This document shows, one piece after another, positions 28,538 to 40,600 of a stretch of 64,000 nucleotides of DNA. Every line of letters begins with the position of its first letter. Within the stretch, counting starts at the first letter, position 1. The stretch lies in the NCBI GenBank assembly GCA_016785225.1, contig JAFBJZ010000901.1, positions 1,612,001 through 1,676,000 on the forward strand, written 5' to 3'. The stretch is from Psettodes erumei (taxonomy: Eukaryota; Chordata; Actinopteri; Pleuronectiformes; Psettodidae). The notes beneath the pieces are model-generated. The model was not told where the DNA came from and did no database searches. It saw nothing but the letters and a program-made list of their open reading frames with translations. The position numbers were made by a program, and so were the translations under genes.

Positions 28538-28577
<40 letters not shown>

Positions 28578-31500
28578 GACTTTCTCTTTATAGAAAAATA
28601 CTTTTAAAAAATGTATCACAGAAGAAAGAGTTATCCTGGGAAACGTCAACATTTTTGAGGACTGAAAACTGTGAAATAAACCATACATGGATGTTTAAAC
28701 TTGACATACATGAGCACTCGCCCAGTATCCCAGCAAACTATCATGACTGTTTCAAAGCTATGCCTGGAAGTGGTCCTTTCACTAAAACTACTCTGTGGCC
28801 AGCTCGACACCTGAGCATCCTGTACGACCCAAAAACATGCAGGTTGAAAAGTTTGATGTCAAAACTTTCCGTTGCAGACCTTTGCGTGGTGAGCCCTGTG
28901 GTGACACCGTGGGGCTGGAGTGAAGGGAGGAGATGGTGGAGACGGTGTCATCAGACGGTCTCTTGGTGCTCCACTCCTCGGATGAGTTCACTGGAGGTTT
29001 CTTCACCACCTGGGGAGAATTGGAGTCTGGAGAGGAAAAAGGAGACAGGCAGAGAGGATTGTCACTGCACTTGAATACAGTAATAAAATACAACTTTGAA
29101 ACAACATAACAAACCCTTTTAAAGGTTTTATAATTTTCTTTTATATCATTTCCATTTTCTTTTGCTGCTTTATGAATAATCTAGTCTACTCACTGGGTGC
29201 GCCTATGTCCTTGGCAGTGCTCTTCTTACGTAGAGGGTTCAGTGGGACCTGGACCTGAAGGACTTGCGACACCCTGTTCTGTGTTTTCCCAGAGGGCAGA
29301 GCCGACCTCAGAGACACCGGAGACATGTCTGACTTGGTTGATCGTCTCTCACTCAGGTTTTTAGACACTGCAAGCACAGGAAGAAGATGAACAATGTGGA
29401 AGCAAAAGTAAGTTATTTCAGAACACCTGTACACGCTTCTGGTTTGGTTAAGCTTTTCAGTGTAAGGTACGTTAGTCAAGTATCACAAGGCAATGCCTCT
29501 ACCAAGCTCGAACTGATCAACACTATTTTTCTGTTGCACTTTCTAAATGTACCTAAATTTATCACAAAAAAATCAAGAAAAAAACCCCTTAGTGTTGTGC
29601 GCATGCTGTGTTGTACAGAGTTTTACTGATCAGTTGCTTTGTGTTATTTTCTGCAGGACATTTTACATAGTGCACCCAATTATACAAATGTAAACGGTGT
29701 ACAGCGTATACAGTGTATACAATACTGAAATGAAATGTCATTAATAAAAAAAGATAAACAAATTTTTTTACAATCATTATATTACCTACAGTTAACCAGT
29801 TATCCAACAGTTACTCACAGGTGCTGTAGGCCGGCTCGCACTGCAGGGACATAAATTGGTGTTTCTCCTCGTCCGTCTCCACGGTCAGGTTGGACAGGTA
29901 CTGCTTGACCTTTCGGGCCATCTGAGCGTCCTCGTACAGCTTCTTGGCGTTGAGAAGTGAGCTGCGACGCACCCGCTTCTTGTGGGCACCACCCTGCACG
30001 TCCAGCATGTTGGAGTTGGTGCTGCCCTGGCTCAAAGACCTGATGAAGAGGGAGAGTGAGGATGAAGAGGAAGGAGAGGGAGGAAGATGATGAGGACAGA
30101 TGAAGAGGAGATGAGAGGAAGAAAGTGAGGTAAATGAGTAAAAGATGGGTAATGGCAGAAAAATGAGGCCACAGATACAGTGAGTTAAAAGAAGGTAAAT
30201 ACAAATTGAAGTATAAAGGCAGGAAACAAAAAGGCAGATTGAGAGAGGGAAGGGAAGAAAAGTAAACGACAATCAGTGCAATCTTCTCTAAAATAGGCAC
30301 AACTTGTTTCTCACCAAATACCTCTTCTACTATAAAATCTGCACATCTGCCTTTGTGTTGGAGCATAGCATTTCAAAATAGGATCATGCAACTGGGAGGG
30401 GGCAGCTCTTGTGGATGTGCCATGCTATCACAGCAACAGAACAGCTGAACATTCTGCCAGATGGAGGCAAAAAGGGTTAGGGAACAAGATGCACAAGATT
30501 CGATACGGGGAACATTATGCCAGGATGCAGATACGAGCACACACCAAACCTGAGTCAGATAGCATCTGTCAACATCTTCTCTTGGTTTGTCTAACTTTCC
30601 GTTTTTATCTGGCAGATGGGTTGCATCTGACAACAGCATCTCACAAGATGGTGCATTCAGTAGCTGTTCTGGAGTTTTCAGTTATAACACATGATCTTGA
30701 GCAGAAGATAGTTTCCCCTTTTTGCCACTGAAATGGAAATATTAGAATTTCCAATTTTTCAAGCGTTTCAAGGACTTATGGTCTGTGTTGGCTTAAAAAC
30801 TGAGGTTCAAAGTGCATTCAGTGGCTGTTCATTTTCAATCTCATGACTGCTTCAGCTACTGACTGAGATCATTTGATGTGATGGAAAGCTCCAGAAGGGC
30901 TACTCAATTGACCTTAAAGTGAGACATCCCTCTTGGCCGCTGTTTCCAAAGTCAAGACTTAACTTTTAACGTCTATCTTTGAGCAAACTTGGATGAGAAG
31001 TCCTTGAGTGTTTCAAAAACATGGAAATTTGAACAAATGTGGTGAATGAGCAAACTCCCAGTGAAGCTCATGTTATATGATCAAAAACTCTAGATGGACC
31101 TTCAGCTGAGTTGCTTATTTGGTGGATGGTTTATCTGTCCCCTTCTATTCTCCGTAGCTCAAGAAAAGAATGACATTTCATTCATACCTGTATAGGAATG
31201 ATTGACAATGAATTTGAACTTAAATGTCAAATCTTCCTTACTACCTACAGCACCTATCAGGATGTGTATGTGAAACAGCACATTTTATCTCAAGTTACTA
31301 TATGACTCAAACATTACAATCTTATGGACAGAGCAGACGATGCAGCAGACAATGGGTCAATGATGGACGTCATGGTATGGTTCAGTTGAACGGGCACTGC
31401 AAATGGAAGGGTTAATCACAAACAAGCATAGGCGGACACACAAGTACACTCGGACATATTAAAAGGGGGGGGACATGCAGTGTTTTTGGTGGTAGGGATG

Positions 31501-31643
31501 CAGGGGAGACTGAGTTTCTGCTGCTCCAGACTGAAACAGGATAAAACCAGTACCAGAACAAACTTACCCTAAACTCTTCCACCTCTTCTTCCTGCAAGCA
31601 AGAGGTGTGAAGATTGAAGCGTGACTTAGAGACAACTTCAAGG

Positions 31644-31686
<43 letters not shown>

Positions 31687-34600
31687 GGGGGGGGGGACAA
31701 GACTATGTAGAGGTCATGCCACCACAAACAAGAAATGATTGGAGATGGGAGGACACCAGACATACTGTAGGACATCTCCCCATATCAACCTGAAGACTGT
31801 GTGCCAGGGCTTTGTGCAACTTTTGGATTTTCAGGAAAAAACATTTCACATATGATATGCTGAAACAAGATTTTTAAGTCTCATAAGTGGGAAAAATATC
31901 TGAGGTCTTGAGCTTGCAGTATGAAGGGAGTGTCTGCAGGGGGCAGTCATGCTCTGCAGTGGTGACTGTGTGAACACACAAACAGTGATACAAACTGCAC
32001 ACTGCGGTTGGCATCAACTCTGCCTCACTTCCAGTCGATTCACGCCACATACAATTAAGCTGCCCCAGCTGAGGAATGCCATCAAAATGCATGAACCTGA
32101 CAGGAAGTGGATAGGAATTGATAGAGCCAGACCTCAAGTGCGTGGCCTGATCCTGTGGGTGGAGAATCCAGGTTGGCTGGTGGAGGTATGGTGCAGAGAT
32201 TCCCCTTTTTGCCCACATTTATAGCATGGTGTCTTTGTTGAAAAACCTTGACTCTACACTGTGCTGGACTTTCTGCATTCATGCTCCTTTCTGCAAAGTT
32301 TCAGTTTTACAACAGTCTGGCTGATGGTAAAACAAGAAGAGCCAGTTTCAAAGATACACACATTTTAAAGAAGATTTTGTGTCACTTATGGAGGAATAAA
32401 GCGCTGCACATCGCACAAATTAACTGTTCTGAGCCACAACCATTCCCCCTAACTAAAAAAAAGCTCTTGGGCATATTTTAATGACATTTTGATATTTCCA
32501 GTTTTCCCAGCTTTCGTGAAGGCCCCCCCCCAAAGTACAATGCTGCTAATTAAAGCTCTTATGTGTCATGGGACAGTAACAATAAATGGGCTTGAAGCAA
32601 AACATCAATTTTCTCATATTGCTACCTATTGCTACCTACCCATATTGCTAAAGGCTGTGCTAGAGTGACATGTATTTGTGAAACAGGCTCTGACATCAAC
32701 ATTCGATTCAAGCAAAAATGGTAAATCTGGAGAAGAAAAGGTTGTAAAGGGGTCGTGAGGTTTGTGGACAACCAACCTCTGTCTAAACATTAGAGCAGGA
32801 TCCATGTTGGCAGAGGTCATCCGCACCACATGTCTGATCTCCTTGGCGATCATCCTCAGCTTCTCAAAGTTCACGAGACCATCCACACTGGAGTCATTGC
32901 CTGGGAGGACGAACACAAGTAACCATACAAACAGATGAGTGCAAAGTCATCTGTCAACATTGTAAAAGAGATAAATGATTCATATTTTGGGACATTTGCA
33001 AAATGTGTGTCCAGAAAAAAAAATGCTCAGTATCAAAGAAATCCACCACTTTGATCTCCTGGAGCAACGACAGGAAAGAGGCCAGAACAAGGAGGTTTTC
33101 ACTTTGAAGATTCATCTGAGTCTCGATGGGCCATTTATGAATATTTGCCACTTGCACAATTAGGGAAACTTTCCTTTTCATTCCTGAGAAGGCCATAAAA
33201 ATTATATATGTGCACATGCACACACACACACACACACTGTATTTAAGGCAAAAACTTTAAGGAGAAGTCAGTTTGGGAAGCTCTGACCAGACTCAGTGAG
33301 ATGTTAGAAAGGCAACATGGGGAAGTCTTTAGCAGAAGTAAACCTCCTGAGTGAGCGTGAAACTGACCTTCTGCACAACACAGAGGAAGTAAAGCGCATC
33401 AAACCAAACAGAAATGGGTTCAGTTTTTTATACCTCTAAAGGAAATGTAGCAATATGTGAAAAGCTAATATTCAAAATAAGTGGCACAAGAAGAACTTTT
33501 GTGTGTTCATGTACCTTCATGTAAAAAGGTGAGGTCCTTCTTGACCACTGGGAACAGTGGGATGATGGGCGGCTGCATGCTCTGGCTGCTCAGGATGTTG
33601 CGGTACTTTGCCATGTTCCTGGATGGGTCGAAGACGTCTTGCAGGTCTCCGAACAGCTTCTCGTACTTACTGGGCAACTTCTCCCACGAGCTCCGCAGGC
33701 GAGCTACCGGTGCCAGGTTCAGACCGCTGCGTGATGGAGAAAAGGTGTTGCCAGGAGAGTTCGGGGGTGGGGCAGAGATGAATAGGTTATAGGTGGGAAA
33801 GAGGGAGGGGAATGATAGAGGCAGGGGAGGGAAACAAGGGTGGAGGAGAAAAAAAGACACATTTAATACATACAACCCAGTCAAAACCACAGACCCACAC
33901 TGACATCTGCACTGTTACTACTTATTGAACTAGCTATCTTCAATTAGTGAGTCCTCCATTTTCCAGAGCAGACAACCCCTTGAGGGAATGCCAACTCTGA
34001 GGAGACTCATTTCAGCAACTGATAATTACGACTGGCACAGCATTCATCTCTTCTTTCATGATCTTTCCAGTTACCCTCTCTTGTCCGAACCAACTCTCAT
34101 CCCTCCTCGACTGCTGCAATAACCTTTCTGTGTCTGACCTCAGCCACAGAGTGTTAATCAGTATTTAAGTCTTTCAGAAAGTCTTACAGATATGTAATAC
34201 TGTAACTGTAATCAACGCTCATCACAGCCACCAATTTCCTACTTTTAAATTCCAAAAGCCACACATGCCCAAATAATGTGGTGTCTTCTGCATAAATTAT
34301 TTTTATTTGAGAGCCAAACGGGCTCCGCTTGAACACAGACACACACAGACACACACGCACACTCTGTCAGCAGGCAGGTTCACTCAGCCATATGTGTTAA
34401 GACATCCTGCTGTGAGGAGAAGTGTAAAGAGACATGGAGATCGAACACAGAGGATCACTGTGATTTGTGGTGGGACTCTGTCCCACATGACCCGATTTTA
34501 TATAAAAAAAAAAGAGGGCCGCTCAAACAAGTCAAGAAAAATGCTGTGTTGCAGAAATCAAAATACTGCACACCTGCAGTGATGTAGAACTGCAACGACA

Positions 34601-37600
34601 TGAATTTATATTTAAATCTATGCTGCACAAATACTGCAGCCAATCTCTATTAACAATCTGGAGGTTATCAAACAGGCAAAGTGGGCAACTGCCCCAAGGC
34701 CCAAAGACCTACAGGGGCCCAAAATGCCAATTTAAAAACTGGAACTGTACAAGCCTCAAGGTTGACCCTATGTTTAGATCTTAACCAGTTTTTTCCCCAC
34801 AAATGACTATGAAAGGTATTAATAAGCTTATTAAATATATATAATATATTAAATGCTTTTACATACAAACTCTTGAAAATAATAAACACAAATCCTCTCC
34901 AGCATAAACAGAATACATATATACACATGAATGCAGAGATCACTCAAACACAATCACGTATCAAGGTTCAGCCAAAACCAAAGAACCGGAGTGAATGAAT
35001 GGCGCGACAAACAATAAGTGTAAGTGTTGCTATGGAGTCTTGTGTTAAACAGTACAAGGCGGCAGAGGCAGAGACTTTGTGGTTTGGGAGACTCAGGGCT
35101 TATTCATTGAGTAGGGGCGGGGGGGGGCTGGTTCTCCTGAGGATGAGAGTAAAGGAGGCGAGTGGCCAAAGCTCATTTGGCGCAAAAGCTGTCAGGGGAG
35201 ACAGAATAAACGCTCTCAGTCATCACAGGAGAAGAGTCCAGCTTTGATGCTACAACTATACAGCAACGAGAAAGATGATGAAACAACGTGTCAGAACACA
35301 TAATTTTTAGGAGGCCAATGCGTATGCACACGCTCACACACAAACACACACGATTTTACCACTGAACACACCTGATAATAGCGAACATGGAGTTGAAATT
35401 CTTGCACTCTCTGCAGTGCAGGGCGATCTTGATGAAGTGTTTGATGGTCTTCATCCTTTTCAGGGTATTGGGCTCCTTCAGAATCTCTGTGGCAACCCAG
35501 AAGGTCTCCTGGTTGATGACCTCCTCAAACTGTTTCAGGTTGCCACTCCCCACTGAAGGGTCTAGTTTGAACAAGTCGTCCACGTACCTGGGAGCCACAA
35601 CAAAGAACAACCATTTTTTTTCTTTTTATCTCAGTTCACAAAAAACACTCAGCAAGTCAGTGTTGTACTGTGCTATTAAAGCCCCGCATTTCATTACTAA
35701 TAAGTACAAATGCTGAACAATGACATACTCTGTGGACTCGATGTTCCTAAAGAGCTCAAAGTCTCTCATGGAGAGCTGGGCTGCCACCTCCATGGTGCTG
35801 AGCTGCAGCAGAGAGATCTGACTCTCCCTGAGGAGGTCCTGGGCGTCCTCGTCCGAACACAGTGTCTCTGTCTCCATGTTGTTCTTCAGGTAGTACCTAC
35901 AGGGCAGAGAACAGAGGGAAACGGAATAAGATGTGGAAGTTGGTGCAAAATATTGCTCCTGGTTTGTTCTGCTTTTTTTAACAGCTCAGCAACATTTCAC
36001 AAGGGAAAAAGATGTATATTGTTTCATAGCTGGTGCTATAATGTAACGCAGTGAAGGCATTAAGAAACGCTATTTCTGCTATTTTCCTACAAAGTTATTA
36101 ATTTGTAAAATCATTGGACATTCCCAGGCTTCTCTTGGCAATTTATCAACTGTATAATATTTGAGCATGAACTTGAGTAAAATAAATCCTGCAAAAAAAC
36201 TCCAAAACCAACAAAAAGAGAGGAGGAATTATCACATCTAAGCCTTTGAGTGTGATGAATGGCAGGGGGATTAACTGACAATAATTACAAAGACTGCAGG
36301 ATGTAAAATACTCTGAGTGAGTCAATATCCATCCTGTAATGGCAAAAAGTGTTTTTTGGAGCTGAAAAACTACAGACTCTATTAGATCTGCAGTTTCCTC
36401 AGATGCTTTAATACAGGCTGCAGAGGCAGACAAGGGGGTGGGCAGACAAAAAGATCTAGTTTTTCAGCACAGCTGAAACTGTGCACAAAAAAAGAAAATT
36501 ATTTTAAATGTCCACATTTTGTGCCTCCAAATTAAGATTAGTTTGAGGAGAGGGAAAGAATGCTCAGATGACACAGAGAGATTACAGCTATATTTTAGCT
36601 TGGTGTAAAGAAGGAGAAGAGAGTGAAAGAGGAGAGCGTGCCTCTCAACAAAATTGAGGCAAGGAAGATGACAGATACATGAATGAGAGGGTCATTTCTC
36701 TTTAGGCCTGATCTCAGACACTTGTCTGGGAGAGCGTCCAGCGGCAAGACCGTCTCCTTAAACCTCCTAATGTGTTTCCATGTTTATAAATCCAAAACCC
36801 TCATCCTCCCACTCCCACGCTCTAATGGATTTGTTATGTGGTCATCTAGGAATGCTGCACCTCAGAGAACTACAATCCCATAACCCTCGGGACCAAAGTG
36901 TTGGCATGGATGTGACTCTAAATTGTCCTCTGATACCCCGCCAGATGAGCCAGAGAGGAGAGCAGCGGAGCAAGAAGCAAGAAGAGGAGATGTGAGGATG
37001 TGTGCTGAAATCAAGCTGAATTTACATTCAGCGTGAAGCAGAAGATATTATTTCACATTCAGAAATAAGTCTCAACATTTCTGAGAGCTCATACAGTCAT
37101 GAGTGTATGAGTGAGTGCAAAGAGAGAAGGAAATAAAAAAGAAGACACTTCTGCAAATTTAGCAAAACAGGAGGAGAGCGGATGAGATGGGAGGAGAGCA
37201 ACTAGATGAAAGAAAAGGAGAGGAGATTAAATTAATGATGGACAACATGGTGCTAAGTACATCTGGGTGAGTCACTGGAACCAAGCCATTCTAAATAGCC
37301 TTTGGAGAGGTATGCGTTTGTGTGTGCGTGAGTGCTGAGCTTAGGAAGCCCCTATAGCTGCATGTGTAAGTGTTATGGCAGCGTGAGGAAGGCTTGCCAC
37401 TGGCTCGGCCTGTCGCCTGTGAGCCGCTCTGTCAGTCACCAGCACAGCAGAGGTTCAACTGCTTACTGCTCCTGATCTAACCGCTGCGAACTGTGCAGAA
37501 CACGTGCGAGATGTTCACATCCTGCTGACACTGCACAATGTTACATATATGTAAAAGATGCTGCCAGACTGACTGTGGACTGTGCCTCAATATCTATAAA

Positions 37601-40600
37601 GGCAAATCCTTTATTTTGCTGTAAGTAATAAATACCACAGGGTATGTTTTAAGAAAAGAGGAAAGTATAAAAATATATAATAGAGATTGAGATGTTGCTC
37701 TACATTTAAACCAACCATTTTCCTACCAATATGTCACAGTGTGGCAGTTTCTCCCCCTGCAGCTCAGCCATCCATCAAAAAGACAGGGAGAGTGTCACCA
37801 CAAGTGTCTTGAGTGCATCTCTGAATGTGTGTCCACGCACGTCTGACACTCTTCTGGTAAGAATGGGTGCACGTGAGCCTACAGATGCAAGTGCACACAA
37901 TCCATGAATGTGAATATGTGTAGCATGCACAGTATATGCATGTCTGTATGAATATGGGTGCGTGACTGTGTATAAGGAAGTGATTGTCCATATCTGTATT
38001 TCCATGTGTGTATGAATAATTCCAGACGTGCCACGCTGTCTGCTGAGGAGCCTGCCCCTGACAGGGGATGAAATATTCATGCCAACCTAGCTGGGAGGGG
38101 ACTGATGGGGGACCACAGGAGGCGAGGAGAGAGGGTGGGAGAAATCTACGAAAACCGAAGGAGAACTTGTTTCAAAGCAGACTTTATGACTGCTGTCCAA
38201 TTATCCCTCATGTTCTGCTCGCTTTCATCTTAAGAGGCAATGTGTCTGACATCAAGAGGACAGTGCAATATGCAACAAAGTGGGAGACATCTAAAAAAGA
38301 CACCGCACACGTCATCATTCAAAAGCCAACTAAGTGTTGCTCAACCTTCTTCCCAGTGAAAACAGACAGATCTTTGACCTTCTGGGATTTGCAGCACTTG
38401 ACCAGCACCACACGTAGTTCACTGAGAACCATAAACTGTTGTTTTTGATTTTCTTAATGGGACAAACTTCAGCTTGTGTTCCACTCAGAGTTGTGATGAC
38501 AAATGTTTCACAGCACTTTTGAGGGGAAGCACCAGTTGATTAATCGTTCCTCTGAACTGGGGCAGTGGTTCTGAATTCTGCTCCACAGAGCTGGAGCCTG
38601 GAAGTGTCTTTTTTTCCTCTCTGGAGCCATTTAGTCAGGAAATGATTTACACCTATGCAACGCTACAATAAGTGAATTAACTACATCACAGAGTAGTAGC
38701 CTGTATCCCCAACTGGATGGAGAACCACTGCTCGAAAGAGAATTTAATCAATATACATGCACTGCACATGATCAACTTCCTATTAGAGCTGGACTCCAGC
38801 TTGTATCGAGTGAAGTCTGGAGCCGGAAGAAAAATCTCCCACGTCTCAGGGTTTAATGTATCCTGGCTCGTGGCTTTGGTTCAATCCTTCAAGCCTTCAC
38901 ACACAGGTCTGTATAAACTCTCATTTACTCTGTTCTCCTTCCAGCAGCTTTCTGTCCAAGCTTTCCACTGTGGATCAGATGTAAATATGTATCCATGCAT
39001 TTTTTTTTTTTTAATAGGACCAACGTGGGTCCCTGATCATGAAGTATCGTTGTTTCCTAGTTTATTAAAGTATTCTTGTTGAGTGCTTTGTGTACGTTCA
39101 GAGGCAAATACATACACTTGAAGAGAAAACCTACTTGTAACCCCCTTTTTAGTGCATCAGGCATAAGTGTCTTGCTTAAGTCCTCAGAATTAGATATTGC
39201 AAAACGTTATGCTATACACCAGTGAAATGCTTCTGCTCATTACCTGCCGTTGAGCTGGATCCGATCAGCCAGTTTGGACAGCTGGTCGGGCAGGCGGCGC
39301 TGCTTTATGACTCCCTCCGGGCTGACCGATACCTCACACAGGGAGTAGGTCTCAGGCGCTGCGAGGAGGCCAAACTCATTGACAGTGTGCGTGACTACAT
39401 CCTTGGCAGTAGTGTCCTTACTGATGATGATGTAGCAGCTCTGCTGGTCAGCCTTGAACACCCGAATCACCTGATCTGGGATATCTGAGAGAAAAGGAAA
39501 TGTGTGGAGAGAGATCAGGGACTAATCCAGGTTGAATGAGTTGATGGTTAGAGACTAACAACTGCCAATAATGCAATAAAACTAAATGTGTTGATGTCTG
39601 AAATACTATAAAACAGTAAAGTTCACTGACACATTGGAGCCTTTTCTTTGAAAATACAAAGCCGCAAGGACACACACACCCAGCAAGGATAAGAATAAGA
39701 ATAATAAAAAATTAAGCTCAAAAAATGAGATCAACGTCACCCGTTGTCCAAAGTATTTATCCTAAGTACTTTTATATGGCAATATTGGAAAACCTCTAAC
39801 TAAATAAAGCAAAGCCATGAACATTTCCGAATGTGAAAGAATGCACAAACACATTTAATAATCAATCATTTAAAGTGGAAGAAGTAAATTAACTGTATTA
39901 GATTAAAAAAACATTTAAAAGCTATGAATGCAAAAATGAATAATTCATAATACTTAAAAAATTGCATCATCTAACACTTATTGCTGCAGGTGAAATACTG
40001 TAGGATTCTTTCACTGATTTAAGACAATCAACACCAAGTCACTAAAATGTGTGTTAGTGGTGACTCTATACTTCAGATTCCCTATATACTGTATATGTAT
40101 GAGGGGTAGCTGATGCAGTAGCAGATGCACATGACTCACACAGTGTGATGTGTGTTAAATAATGGAAATGTTTCCCCTGAGTGAAATACTGCATTAAAGA
40201 TCCCTGTGTTTGAGTAAGGAAGAGGGTACGGCCCATTAGCCACAGGCAGCCAAAGAGCTTTAAAACAATGAGTTATGAAGTCTGCCCGGTGACAAGTGGA
40301 GAGTAAGTCCGATGGACCAGAGGAAGCTGTCACACAGCTGCACTGTACATGCAGCTTAGTTCAATCATACACACTGAAAATGGAGAGAGATCACGGCAAA
40401 AAGGCAACACAGATGTGTTTGAGTTTGTTCATGCAACTTTGCACGTGCACACACACCTGCTTCCTCATGTACTGTATATCAAGCAGTAAAAGGGTTAAGT
40501 ATCCTTAAATGGATTCATTTAAGTCACCCTTATTAACTGGCATCTCTGATCTGCTTGTGATAGTGTGGGTCTTTAGGTTTGTTTGAGTGTGTGTGTTTAG

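Larger units (their letters stand above)
30040..32776 (-). other. rapgef6 intron(s) around the microexon
   Basis: Apart from the 24-nt microexon and the CA/poly-C tract, no exon is recognised. The last 220 nt before the acceptor at 30,040 are almost all pyrimidine in the transcript. Confidence 0.6.
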
